Assembly (NCBI GenBank): GCA_003952965.2
Contig: CM025849.1
Span: forward strand, 34,373,484-34,437,483
From: Morella rubra
Lineage: Eukaryota; Streptophyta; Magnoliopsida; Fagales; Myricaceae
Reading direction: 5' to 3'
Length of the DNA: 64,000 nt
Shown piece after piece: positions 17,549 through 30,000 of this stretch. How positions within the stretch are numbered: position 1 is the first letter of the stretch; each line of letters opens with the position of its first letter. A program made the position numbers and the translations under genes. The notes beneath the pieces were generated by a model that worked only from the letters and a program-made list of their open reading frames with translations, ran no database searches and had not been told where the DNA came from.

Positions 17549-19315
17549 ATGAATCAAAGTCAGTCTTTGTCTGTGCCTCCATATTTTGATGGAAGCAATT
17601 ATGTACTGGAAAGTTCGCATGAAAGCCTTTTTGAAGTCTCTTATGAACGTGTGGAGATCTTGTGTTAAAGGGTGGTCTGCACCTATTCTAGTTGAAGGTG
17701 TTAAAACACCTAAAGATATTTGGACTATTAATGAAATCAGTGAATGTAACTGGAATAGCAAAGGTTTACATTCTATTTTTATGGCTGTGTCTGCTGATGA
17801 GTTTAAACGAATTTCCATGTGTGAAACTTCTAAGGAAGCTTGGAGATTTTAGAGACTACTCATGAAGGTACAAGACCGTTAAAAACTCAAAGCTTCAGAT
17901 GTTAACCACAAAGTTTGAAGAAATTCGAATGAAGGAAGATGAGACGTTTGATGAGTTCTATGCAAAGCTAAATGACATAGTTAACTCAGCTTACAACCTA
18001 GGAGAGAAGATACAAGAAAGTAGAATTGTGAGAAAAGTTATGAGATCTCTTCCTGAGAGATTCAGACCCAAAGTTACAGCAATTGAGGAAAGTAAAGACC
18101 TGGACACGATGAAGATTGAAGAACTAGTTGGGTCTCTGCAAACTTATGAACAGACATTGCCTCAGCCTAAGAAGAACAAGTCTATCGCCTTGAGATCTAG
18201 TAAAGAAGAAGTTTGTTCTGAGTCAGATGAATCTCTAGATGATGAGAACTTCAGTGTTCTAATCAAAAAATTCAGAAAGTTTTTGAGATCAAAGGATGAT
18301 CAAAGAAGATTTAATAAAAGTGCTGAAAAGAATCATGGTAGCTCCAGTGGGTTCAGAAAGGAGAAGAGAGATAAGCACATTGCTATGAGTCCAAGAATAA
18401 AAAATTGACTTGTTTTGAGTGTCAAGGATTTGGTCATGTCAGATCAGAGTGCCCAACATATCTCAAGTCGAAAGGAAAAGCTATGAATGCTTCACTGAGT
18501 GACGACGAATCAAATTCCAGCAGTGATGAAGAAGAACAGGTAAATTTTATGGCTTTTATGTCTAGTACTGATAATTGTGATTTGCAGGATATTAACTCTG
18601 AAACGAGACATCAGAGGATGAATCTGATACTGAAGAAAGCTTGCAAGAGGTGTATGACAAACTCTTTAGGGAAAGCCTGAAACTGCACAAGGTAAATAAA
18701 AGGACCCTAGAGAAACTTCATGAGACTCAATTTGAAAGGGATAACCTCACTATCACGCTTGAAGAATACATCAAGTTGTCTGATGACTTGAAACTGAAGA
18801 ACTTGGCCCTTGAAGCTGAAGTCAAAGACTTAGAGTGCAAACTAGAGAAATCTAATGCTCAACTTCAGCAATTCTCTAGTGGGTCTAAAAAGCTTGACCA
18901 TATGTTAAGTCTAGGAGCAACACCTGGAAATAAGAAAGGTTTGGGATATAACGAGTCGAGTGGTGCATCAACTTCAAATACTGTCTTCGTTCCAGCATCA
19001 TTGCCAGTCAAACAAGCAGAAATTAAAGCTCCTCAGAGAAAGGTGAGTGAAGGTAAAAAGACTAACTCTCCGTCCATGAATACTCATTCTCATACTCATA
19101 TTGTTCCACCTAAAACACACACTTCACATCGGTTTGTTCCTACTTGCCATTTTTGTGGAAAAATAGGTCACATCAGACCTAATTGTTTTAAATTGAGAGC
19201 ACAAGAGCACACACATAGTAACCCTTTCTGTAGCACTGAGCATACGAATCTTGAAAACCAAATCAAGGTTCTCACTAAGCACACCATGATTATAAATGCA
19301 AAGTTGGAGAATTGA
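17549..19315 (+). pseudogene. Ty1-copia gag polyprotein, frameshifted, two zinc knuckles
   Basis: The nucleocapsid/gag region of a Ty1-copia retrotransposon begins at ATG 17549 (MNQSQSLSVPPYFDGSNY). Then come a UBN2/gag-like region (AFLKSLMNVW; MLTTKFEEIRMKEDETFDEF at 17899), a first zinc knuckle (CFECQGFGHVRSEC, about 18410-18452), an acidic Ser/Glu stretch, a coiled-coil-like segment (18640-18890), and a second zinc knuckle (CHFCGKIGHIRPNC, about 19144-19185). Frame breaks lie near 17604, 17850, 18405 and 18640. Two widely spaced CCHC knuckles resemble the SIRE/Maximus lineage, though this is by eye. Protease, integrase, reverse transcriptase and RNase H do not follow. Confidence 0.85.
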
Positions 19316-20382
19316 CCAAACAATCAACATTTGTCAAGAAGATTTGGGTGAAAAAGGATGAAAATCATTAGCCAAATGAAGGCTATTGGTACATGTTCTA
19401 CTCCTTGAGTATTTTTTGTTCTTGCTTGCATTAGCTTAGGTTGCATTTATATTTCTTTTTAAATTTATGTTCTTGTGTGTTTGCTTATCTTGTGAGTTCA
19501 TTTTTTTTTTATTCCCTTGTTATTTTTTATAATAAAAAAAAAATTGATGATTGTTGTGTGCCTTTTGTCAGCACATTTGGTAATTGGCCTGATTGACATA
19601 CTTGAGATTTTCGAGCATGATCTTTTACATACTTTCTCAATTTATGTTGGATTATAATATGATTTGAGAGTCATGCCTATTGTCTCTTTTTGGTATTAGC
19701 TGACATGATTTTCAAATGTATTTTTGCTATACCCAATCACAGTGCACACTGAATATGGTTAGATGAGGCTTGACCGCATGTGTGAGTTTTGGGTCTGCAA
19801 CCACAAGTGAAAGAGATCATGCTCCAAAAGATTATCTCTACTTCAAAAGAAGTTGTTACTATTCTAGAAAAGAAAAGAAAAAGCAAGCAAGCAAAAGCAA
19901 GATGCAAATATTTAGGGGGAGAAAAACAAGCAACAAAGTTGCATACTCAGGTCCTAGTGGCATTGGGTTTGACTTTCATCTGGTGTGATATGTTCTCTTT
20001 TCACTCATGGTTTCATTTGGATAGCTTTGACCTCCCTCACAAAATTAAGGTCTTAAGCCTCTCTGGTTGTGTTTCGTATTTCACACACGTATGCAGTTCT
20101 CATTTTTTAATTATTGATGTTAAAACCGTTTAGAGACGTGTGGCATACAATCAATGAATATTATTTTCCATGATCATACAATGAGCTTGTATTGATTTTC
20201 CTGCTCTTGAGTTATGTTTCTTAGTTCATGAATTTTGTGCTAATTTTTGGCATTTTGTTAGATTCATAAATTAATTGTTAATTTCTTTCGAAATTTTTGT
20301 GTGTTTCTTATAGTCATGTTTTCAGTAACAGATTCAAAGACTTATTTCTTTAATCTAATTTATGTAAATAGAATTCTCTAAA
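19316..20382 (+). other. Copia internal DNA lacking pol
   Basis: Where protease and integrase should start, only about 1.05 kb of non-coding sequence follows. It contains T-rich stretches and one polypurine-like run (AGGGGGAGAAAAACAAG near 19913). This reads as an internal deletion of pol or a gag-only non-autonomous element. Confidence 0.65.
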
Positions 20383-21600
20383 CTCACATTTTGTATTGGC
20401 ATAATTCCTGTCAAAATATGTCTTAATCGAGTTGTATATTTGGTCTCACATTTGTTCAAGAGTTAGAGTCATGGTCTGTCCAAAGTCTTCATCACGTTTG
20501 ACCTGCGTTTGACAAGCGCTCGAGCGACCTTTGACATCACAAGTTCATGCGTTTGACAAGCGCTCGATTTTGATGCTTTTGACTTTCCGGCGAATTTCAA
20601 AAATTCCAAATTTTTGAATTTTCCTTTTGAAATGTGAAACCCTACTAGGTTTCGGGGTAGGCCGTCCTAAAGTTTTAGGCCTCCATTGAGCATACTTGTG
20701 CCTCCTTCCTTGAGAGAAAAACTGAGAAGATTTGTGCTTCAAACATTGATGAGTTTTTCTCTATTCTTTCTCCAAATATCTCTGTAACCTTCATGGTGTT
20801 GAAATTAATTTAGTTCATGATGATTTGCAAGTTATTAATGGGCTGGCAACACACTTCTAGCATGGGCGAGAGATTACATCGTGGTATGCATGGCCTACAT
20901 CAACCGTTCTATGACCTCGAGTAAAAGTAAGGCGGACAAATTGGTGCTAAGGTGGGTGATTTTTGAAATATGGTATTACAAAGGTTTAATCTTGACATTC
21001 GTCACAAAATCCTTGTGGAAGGATGTTTATTGATTTCGAAATTTTAAATTCCACAGATCCTGGAAGAGTTGATCATTGATGCTATGCATATAGACTGGCT
21101 AAGGGGACTAATGTTTTGTTTCTTAGGTTTGTTCACTTGGTCTTTGAGATTGTGTTTTTCAAGTAACTTCAAAGACTCTTAAACAGGTCATAGGTTGATA
21201 TTCAAAGATCTTAATTTACTAAAAGGGGGAGTTTGTTAGTGCATTTTGGGCGTTATGTCTAAAAATTAGGGTCTAAGTTGGTAGCAATCACATTTGAGAC
21301 AAGATCATAATATTTTAATTAGTTACTAGGTTTCGAAGTTTATTGAGGCTCTACATTTTGATTAACATTGCTATAAATATTGTAAGGTTTGATGTGCTGA
21401 AGAACTTTGAAGAATCCATAAGAAGATCCTCAAAGGTCTTGGACGGAGCTCTAAGTATTATTATTACATCAGGGTTGTCATAAGGGAATTGTTTGTACTT
21501 CTTAGTGAATATGGTTTTTCGAATGGTATTTCAAAGGTGGTCTTCAATTGAGTTAGCTATCGGCTGAACAATTTTAGAGTGATTCCTTGTGCTCATTTTT
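20383..21600 (+). repeat. Rearranged 3' LTR pieces of the copia element
   Basis: Positions 20383-20812 match the first half of the 5' LTR with several internal deletions. At 21221-21233 there is a polypurine tract (aaaagggggagtt). It is followed at 21234 by a second LTR start that continues to about 21600 with many deleted blocks, while the remaining blocks are nearly identical to the 5' LTR. Between the two pieces (20870-21110) lie words shared with the GH1 upstream copy at 22660-22860 (cacagatcctggaagag, ctatgcatatagactgg). Confidence 0.7.
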
Positions 21601-21739
21601 TGGCACTCACCATGCTTTTGGCAAAATTCATGGAATACAATATGATACCGGAACCGGAATTTCCGAAATCAGAAACGAAAATCTGGTTGGCATGTAGACT
21701 TTTTTGGACATATTTCTTTGGGGCCCTAATGAGCTAAAA

Positions 21740-22300
21740 ATATTTTTTGTACCGAATTTTTTGAAAATTTTTCTGTTATTCATCATAAATTAACAATAAA
21801 TGTAAACATTTAATCAAAATCTAGATTCTAGAATAAAAATTCAAACAAATTCGGCATCATTATATGTTACACTTTATTTTGAGCCCTATTTAAAAAAAAA
21901 ACTAGAATCGAAAATTTCGGTATTTTTTAGTTATTTATCATAAATTAATTAAATGTAAAATTTTCAACCAAAATCTAGGGCATGTTCATTTGGTAAAAAG
22001 CTTAGAATTTGAATTAAACTTTCTCCTACATGCATATAAATACAACTCAATATTACTTTTTTTACAAACATCAATACAACTCAACAACTTCTACACGCAT
22101 GCTAGAGCTAAACATCCTAAATATTCACATTTTTTTCAAAATCATTCAAATTTTTTCAAAACGAACATGCCCCTAGATTCTAAAATAAACATTCAATAAA
22201 ATTACATATTTTATACTTTATTTTGAGCACTATTTTTATTTTATTTTTTTAGAAAAATCGAAATTGAAAATTTTGGTAATTCTGCCAAAATTTCTAATTC
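21740..22300. repeat. Two tandem units of about 150 bp, second carrying a MITE
   Basis: Unit 1 (about 21740-21895) and unit 2 (about 21920-22235 without the insert) share caaaatctagattcta, a stretch ending ttattttgag-c-ctattt, and catcataaatta words. They lie in DNA rich in aattccgatt/ggaaccggaatt motifs (21640-22430). Confidence 0.65.
21978..22172. mobile_element. MITE with GGGCATGTTC termini and CTA target duplication
   Basis: Left end GGGCATGTTCATTT and right end AAACGAACATGCCC are inverted repeats. Both sides are flanked by CTA (21975-21977 and 22173-22175). The neighbouring tandem unit has the uninterrupted site at 21815-21830 (caaaatctagattcta). The 195-bp size, no coding capacity and 3-bp TSD fit a Tourist-like PIF/Harbinger MITE. 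The superfamily call is inferred. Confidence 0.8.
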
Positions 22301-22499
22301 AAATTCTTATTCTAAAAATTGTTAAAAATAACTTTCGATTCCAATTCTGATATATATCAAAACCAGAATGAAACTTCAGTAATCGGAAGAAAATACTCAA
22401 AATTCCGATTCATCGGAATTTTTACTCACCGTTACTCATGAAACGATTTACATATGTGTGCATGTACATTACCATTTATCTCTTTACTTACACATAGCA

Positions 22500-23600
22500 G
22501 GCCCGTGACCCACGAGCGCACTACTTCACTTTTCAAATCTAGCATTAATTATCAATATGCAACGTGCGTGCTTTTACCCAGTTGTTAATGTTCAAGCTGG
22601 AACTCCGATTCTCTGTCATGTGCAATAATTCCAGATTTGGGAGTTCGTGAAATCTCCCCCATGGCCTACTTGTATATAACATTTGTTCATGGAGTAACAT
22701 CGAGAGAAAAGTAAGGCGACAATTTTGTCGGTGGGTGAAAATATAATATCAATCAATGTCATTCGACACAACTGGAAGATAATTTTAGTTTCGAAATAAA
22801 TGTCACAGATCCTGGAAGAGATCAGATCTATGCATATAGACTGGATGCTTCTTGGTCATCCTGGCCACCGGACTTAATTCATACTACTTGGCGATAGAAA
22901 AATTAAGGTTCTCTAGTTGGTAGTAGGTATAGTTTGAATCCAACATATATATTCTCTGTTTAAATTAAGACTTGAGTGGCTAGCTACCTCGTTGAAGAGA
23001 TTACTCATGACCACTTACCTATATATATATATATCGGGATTGCGTGCATATTCGAAAGACCATCTTCTTCTAATAGAAGCTGAAGAGTGAAGGGATTGTG
23101 CTCACTGGCACTCGCTGTGACAGCTTTTAAAACCGGCTATGGACATCCAATGCTAATTCGTGGTATTTATTTCTCATATGCCATATAGGCCAAGAAGGCA
23201 AGACTAAAGTGACGGGCACGGACTTAATATAGGAAATTAATTAAGGTAGCTCCTTTTGTACAATTATTGGGTTAGCGGTATTTTTATTTGATAACTCGTG
23301 ATTGTCTTAGTAAAACGGCTTATGTGGACGCATTGATCCTAGCCAAGAAGGCAAGACTAAAGTGATGGGCCCGTTTGAATATAGGAAATTAACTAAGGGA
23401 CGTAGCTTCTTCTGTACACGGTAATCAATTATTGGGTTAGCTACCCATGTCCTTCACGTGTTTTTCTAGATTAACCTGACATCGTCTAAAGACAGATCTA
23501 CCGACATACATGCAGGAACAACAATGTTGACATTTGTGAAAAAGGATTTGACTATATGCAGGATTTGACATTTGTGAAAAAGGATTTGAAAACCGTCCTC
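22500..23600 (+). repeat. Orphan copy of GH1 upstream region
   Basis: Matches the 5' flank of the GH1 gene (5700-6170) in patches and in order: aacgtgcgtgc with tttacccagtt; attccagatttggga; catggcctacttgtata; aggaaattaa; attaacctgacatcgtct; gtgaaaaaggatttg. No GH1 exon follows: at about 23600 the match stops and GATCGATC-rich DNA begins. The segment also repeats internally (ggcaagactaaagtgatggg-like words near 23190 and 23350). Confidence 0.7.
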
Positions 23601-24200
23601 CAGAGGCGATCAATCACTTGGTAAGTGCTAGGTCCAATGATCAATCAGTTAAATTCATCCTATTGATCTGCTGGAAGTTTGGTAGCGGAGCGATTGAATG
23701 CTTTAGTGGAGCGATCGATCGTTTCCTTCCTCAAAATTGGCGTTTTAGATTCGGGACCAGATCGAGTGTTTTACGACGCTAAGGCATTGATTGGTAAGCT
23801 ACAATGTGAAGTGCAACATTTTGATTAACTGGCGATCGATCATCATTTGTGGCGATCGATCCTTTAGTGATACTGTGCGTTTGGTTGCATGGACGATCGA
23901 TCGTCTGTGCACTGAAACGCGTCGTTTTACCAATAGCGTTCGATCGGTCAAATTGATTGATCGATCGCCATTTCACGATCGATTGCGTATTTAACGATCG
24001 ATCGTATTTTATAATCGCCCATTTTCATGTACGATCGATCAGTTACATAAATGATCGATCAGTATATTTAGTGATCGATCGCTTTGGATGGCGATGGATC
24101 GCTTTTTGTTTCAACTTCATTAATAATTACGTGATTGTGATTACTTTTTTTGAAAAGTAATACGTTATTGTGATCACTTATTAACACATATTTATATAAA
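23601..24200. repeat. GATCGATC-rich arm
   Basis: Nine exact GATCGATC octamers occur between 23711 and 24085, many within CGATCGATCG. They are spaced irregularly at roughly 20-120 bp in otherwise AT-rich DNA. One more occurs at 25877, on the other side of the transposon ORF. Confidence 0.75.
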
Positions 24201-24220
24201 ACTTTTGCAGTATACATAAA

Positions 24221-25432
24221 ATGTCAGGAGTTAAGCGTGCACGCACAACGAGAACCGGGACGGGATCATCGTCCCAAGAGCAGGAAGTCGCTGATCCAAT
24301 GATGACCTTGGAGAGGCGAATGGAGTACCTGAGGGGGCGGCCAGTGGCCAAAGAGCGTCCTGTGACGCTCTCTGATTTTGACCAGTTATTGTACGAGGAG
24401 CACTCCCTCTACAAGCTCTTTGAGTACCAGGGATTTTTCATTCAGCTCTCGTGGACTGTGTGGACGCAGTTGTGCAAGATTTCTTCTGTGCACTCGTCTC
24501 TAGATCGCACCTGAGGGCACCTGAGGTGCAGGCATGCAGTTCTTATTCTCGGCAGACGTCATTGCTGATTTCTTAAATGCCCCGGCCCGAGAGCTCCCTG
24601 TTTCCCGGTACCCCTGAATGATGAACAGAGGACATCAGAGCAGGATTTATGGATGCTGATGACGGGAAGACCTCTGCAGTGGTGGGCAGCATAATTAAGC
24701 AGAGTGAGTTCAGTGAGTTTTGGCGGATTTTGCACCTTATCTGGACGCCAACGTCGATGGCAAAACTCATTCTACCGAGTGCCGTTCACGAGAGTTCAGT
24801 GCATGCTCTTATGGGTAGCAGACGCGGATAGATTTTTTGTTGTACATGTTCGAGCTGATTATGGATGAGGCTTGGGGAATTAAGGAATATAGCCTCCCAT
24901 ACGGCGTGTTTCTAACTCAGTTCCTCATTTCTCGGGGAGTCGTGATCGCTGCCTCAGATACACGTAAGGAGGTTAAGAATGCGCTGAACAAGTTCACTCT
25001 GTCCAGGAGCCGGGGTAGGAGGGGGCTTTGACTCGACGGTTTGCTCGTAGAGCAGCACGGCCGCAGAGGAGGCATCACGGCCTTCGACATCAGCGTTAGA
25101 GGCACCTATGGAGACGGAAGCACCTGTAGTGCCCCATCCATGGGTGGCCTAGCTATTTGCGGACCTCGACAACAGTGTCGGCCACTGTATGGCCACTCTA
25201 TAGCTTGCTGAGAGGCAGATGCAGACGCACTAGAGGAGTAGCTGAAGGAGCTCTGGACCGCCTTCGATAGGGAGTGCACTGTGACAATGCTGCACAACAA
25301 GTCGGTCGTGGCTAATATGGCGGACGTCAGCGAGGCAGCTAGAAGAAATTAAGAAACTTTGGATGATTTCAAGAGCGGAGGCAATCCATAGAGGATTCTC
25401 GGGATATTCCTGATGACTGGCACTTTCCGTGA
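24221..25432 (+). pseudogene. Putative plant transposon protein (frameshifted)
   Basis: An ATG at 24221 opens a protein beginning MSGVKRARTTRTGTGSSSQ with a basic, serine-rich N-terminus. It continues with LSDFDQLLYEEHSLYKLFEY, then in other frames FWRILHLIWTPTSMAKLILP and FLTQFLISRGVVIAASDTRKE. It closes on SIEDSRDIPDDWHFP with TGA at 25430-25432. The arrangement resembles the plant-specific 'putative plant transposon protein' family, usually found with retroelements and with a C-terminal region like this one. At least four frame changes occur (near 24460, 24640, 24830 and 25030). GATCGATC-rich DNA flanks both ends. The family assignment is from general resemblance only. Confidence 0.6.
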
Positions 25433-26071
25433 TGCTGTTCGACATTGATGAACGGTTTTTATGTTATTTTTTTAATATCTATTTGGGACATACACAATTG
25501 ATTTATGGTTTTATATATCTGTTTGAGACATTTGTGTTTATTTGGATTCGGTTTTTTTATTTACGTATTTGAGATATTTCTGTTTATCTGTGGATATGCA
25601 GAAGAAACTTTGATTACATTTACATGTTTTTCATTTGTATTTCTTTCTCGACACTGATATAAAAAAATGACCAATATACCCTTTGTCGGCAAAAATAACG
25701 AAATAAGTGGTTTATCAAATAAGTAATATAAAGAATTTAACAAGAAATCTTTTTTTTTTATTTTTTCTGTTTTTGCAATTAAAATACACCGAATGCAGTC
25801 GCTAAATCACACCAGGATCCATCGGTGTTATCCGTCGTTCGTTTGGGGTGCACTAACCGATTGATTCGTTATATTCGATCGATCGCTACATTAGTTTTTA
25901 TCTAACCCTCATTTTTTAAAATAATGTGAGTTTAAATGATTAGAAATATAGATATATATATATAGATATATATATAGATTAACAAAGTATGTTTTAGGAT
26001 GTATTTAGATTACATAAAAGCATATCAAGTACATATCATTAATTTTTAAGAAAGCATTTATAAGTTATACA
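25433..26071. other. AT-rich flank with one GATCGATC and TA runs
   Basis: Contains GATCGATC at 25877-25884 and TA-rich repeats at 25945-25980. No gene is seen up to the assembly gap. Confidence 0.5.
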
Positions 26072-27071
26072 NNNNNNNNNNNNNNNNNNNNNNNNNNNNN
26101 NNNNNNNNNNNNNNNNNNNNNNNNNNNNNNNNNNNNNNNNNNNNNNNNNNNNNNNNNNNNNNNNNNNNNNNNNNNNNNNNNNNNNNNNNNNNNNNNNNNN
26201 NNNNNNNNNNNNNNNNNNNNNNNNNNNNNNNNNNNNNNNNNNNNNNNNNNNNNNNNNNNNNNNNNNNNNNNNNNNNNNNNNNNNNNNNNNNNNNNNNNNN
26301 NNNNNNNNNNNNNNNNNNNNNNNNNNNNNNNNNNNNNNNNNNNNNNNNNNNNNNNNNNNNNNNNNNNNNNNNNNNNNNNNNNNNNNNNNNNNNNNNNNNN
26401 NNNNNNNNNNNNNNNNNNNNNNNNNNNNNNNNNNNNNNNNNNNNNNNNNNNNNNNNNNNNNNNNNNNNNNNNNNNNNNNNNNNNNNNNNNNNNNNNNNNN
26501 NNNNNNNNNNNNNNNNNNNNNNNNNNNNNNNNNNNNNNNNNNNNNNNNNNNNNNNNNNNNNNNNNNNNNNNNNNNNNNNNNNNNNNNNNNNNNNNNNNNN
26601 NNNNNNNNNNNNNNNNNNNNNNNNNNNNNNNNNNNNNNNNNNNNNNNNNNNNNNNNNNNNNNNNNNNNNNNNNNNNNNNNNNNNNNNNNNNNNNNNNNNN
26701 NNNNNNNNNNNNNNNNNNNNNNNNNNNNNNNNNNNNNNNNNNNNNNNNNNNNNNNNNNNNNNNNNNNNNNNNNNNNNNNNNNNNNNNNNNNNNNNNNNNN
26801 NNNNNNNNNNNNNNNNNNNNNNNNNNNNNNNNNNNNNNNNNNNNNNNNNNNNNNNNNNNNNNNNNNNNNNNNNNNNNNNNNNNNNNNNNNNNNNNNNNNN
26901 NNNNNNNNNNNNNNNNNNNNNNNNNNNNNNNNNNNNNNNNNNNNNNNNNNNNNNNNNNNNNNNNNNNNNNNNNNNNNNNNNNNNNNNNNNNNNNNNNNNN
27001 NNNNNNNNNNNNNNNNNNNNNNNNNNNNNNNNNNNNNNNNNNNNNNNNNNNNNNNNNNNNNNNNNNNNNNN
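26072..27071. other. Assembly gap, exactly 1000 N
   Basis: A run of 1000 undetermined bases, almost certainly a fixed-size scaffold gap. The true distance and adjacency of the two sides are unknown. Confidence 0.99.
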
Positions 27072-30000
27072 AGAATGATTATAAATTTACCAAGATGGAG
27101 GTGGATGGACACAGAAGGGATAGAGGGGTTGGTTTAGAGTATAGAGATGTGGAATTGAGGACCTCTTTTGTGGTGAAAGAAGGGACATGTTAGGTGTCTG
27201 TGCGAGGCAATGATGGTAACGAGCTAAAGGCTTTGGGGAATTATTAGTGATTAACGGATAATATATAAAAGAATGCTTAAAGGATAGGATCGATACGAAA
27301 TTCAAATAAAGAATAAGGTAAAGGAGGGCAAAGGGGTACGAATAAAGGGATGAAATAAATCAGATTGGGACGTGAAGTAATGTAGAGCGAGGGTGTAGGT
27401 GGAAGTTAAGGAATAGGTGAGGGCATATTGGAACAGGCTCAAGAAAGGGAACTTAGCGTACTTAGCGGGATGGCGGTCTTAGTGGCTCTTGCATTGGTCG
27501 TGGGATGGAATTAACTAAGGTCGCGTGGGGTACACCGTGTGTGACGTGATAGTAATGAGGGCAATTTACCAACGCGGACCAAACCAGTCCTGATTCTTTA
27601 TAGTCAGGGGTATGATAGAAAATTGTTTGACAGGTTTCCTCTTGGTTTGTTGTATGATTATTCTTGGTTACGCCGTTGATCAGCCAAACTGGGCTCCAAG
27701 GAAGAATATAAGACGGGCACGCACGCCGTGCATTCATACTCCAGATAGTGATTGCTCGTACGAGAACGTATCTCTCGGGATTTGAAACGTTTTTTAAATT
27801 GTTGTGGCTATTTATAATATAAAACAAGTTCTGTAGTGGCGTTGTATTGGTTCTGTCATGGTACGACGGTTTGTTTTGCATGATTAGAAAGTGCTCGGGT
27901 GACTGCTAGATTAAGTGGTGAGCGAGCATTTTGAGTTATTGACCCTAGGTGGAAAGATCCAGGAGATCAGGTGCGTACGATTGATTTCATTCGATGTTCA
28001 CAAAGCGGAGTTCAAGTCCGTAATTTTTTTGTGAATGATGTATTTTTGAATTTTTTGACCATATTGTGGTCTCCCGCTTTGAGAAACTTGAGTATGTTAT
28101 GGGAACGGCCTAGTGTGTTGCCTGGGGGCATGTGCTTGAGTCTTAAAAAATGCTTTGCCATATTGATTAGTTTTTTGGTTTTTTTCTTCAGAAAGTTTTT
28201 TTGCAACTTAGTATAAATCTTATTCTTTCTACAGTGCTGGAATCTAAATTACACAATTTTTCCAGGTTGTTGATCTGATGATTTGTATAACTAATAAATT
28301 TATAGAGAAAAAAAAAGATATTATTTTAAATATGGTAAAGTATAAGATAATGTAGATATGTCATAAGTTCTTTTTATATAAAGTTTGTGTATTTAGATTA
28401 TTATAGAAAGTATTATTGTGAGAATTTTGTGTTATTAATTTTTTTAATTTTTACTTTTTAAAGATGTTAAAAATATTGTACAAGAAATTTCTATTTTTTG
28501 GTCATTTGTTTAGGTAATTGAATAGATTGTTGTATTTAATTTAGTGAAGATTTAGATGGGGATTGATTAGTTACGGCAAAATCACCAAATTTTTTTTTTT
28601 AGTTTAAGTATTTGAGTATATAAGGAGGATATTATAACAATGTGTTTATTCCAGTATTTTGTCTGTTTTATTAGTTGTATTTTTGCGGCGATGTAAAAAG
28701 ATTTGATGGTTGTATTTGGAAATTAATAATATTTTAGATTGTGAAACAGGAGAGTTGCGGGTATCGCCTGCTCTTGAGTTCTGATATGCTGAGATCCTAA
28801 AAATATGTATTCGGGCGTTAGATGAACTTCTTAACTCGCCTCCTTCATAAGTCAATGAACATTAGCTGTCCCCAGACCGATCGTACCGTGATTGACTTAC
28901 TCTGGTGTTATATTATCTTATGTATGTCCGCCATTATAATTTTGCGTCATTATACCGATGATTTTGTTTCGCACATGTTTGGTCGTACGTTCGGACTCGC
29001 TGGTATACATTTATCCCCTAAGTTGGTTTCTGTATTAGTGAGTGGGTGTAAAAAAGTGTTTCTTGATGCAAATATTAATTTGTGTAGCCTAGTATAAACA
29101 TTGAATTTTCCAAATGCAGTGGAGAGTTTACTTGTAAGAAACCTATAAATAGTTATTTTTAAATTGCTTTAGGAGTGATTTCAAACTGAAGTCCAAGGAT
29201 ATAACCGTTAATACTATCAGCTCTGTTTTTAGTATCATACAGAAAAGTATAGTTAATAAAGTATATTGTAATGAAGTTAGGTAAGGATTGAACCTTGATT
29301 CTTGGCAACCGAAAGTATTATTTCATGTAAGACGTTTCGATGGGATATCGATTGTTTTTGTCAGAAATCATAACTGGGTTTTTATTATGGAGAATTGGTG
29401 TGAAGTGAGGGTTCGATTGGTTCTTGGAGGAACTGATATTTATTCCAACACGTAATGTGGATGTACTGACTCCGGTACTCTAATCGTGTGAACTAGATTG
29501 TTTTTTGTGTCACACGCTTCTTAAAGGAATAACATGAGTTTTTCGAGACACTTTTTGTTTTGTTTTCCCTCTTAAGCAATTATTGTGTAATTTTGTATTC
29601 TTCGAGCAAATATTAGCCTCGGGGGCTTACTATAGCGCTGGTTGTATTTTGAAAGCCATACATGTTGACATCTGCAACGGAGCTATATAACGGTGAAGAA
29701 AAAGAAAGTGCTATCAGCTATTTGTACAATGAGTAGTTCATTTTATGTGTTGTTGTCGAAGAGGGTTTTTTGAGTAAAATGTATTCGATGCTGGGTTAAC
29801 GATTTTTAATACTTGATTATTACTGACACAAAAGAAATCAAGATAGGACAATCTCAATTTTACTATCTTCAACTTTTTGAGGATTTGGTTCATCGGCTTC
29901 ATATAGAAGTTTTTAGATTTAAGTAGAGGGTGAATTTTGTTCATATGGTTATCGGATGTTGAGAGTTTTGGCTTTGACGGAAGAGTGGATTTGAAGATAA

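Noticed and set aside
26039-27112. Apparent 357-codon minus-strand frame
   Set aside because: It consists almost wholly of the 1000-N gap; no sequence supports it.
27462-27881. 139-codon minus-strand frame in the unrecognised region
   Set aside because: No motif, no homology I can recognise, and composition-biased DNA; kept only as part of the regional description.
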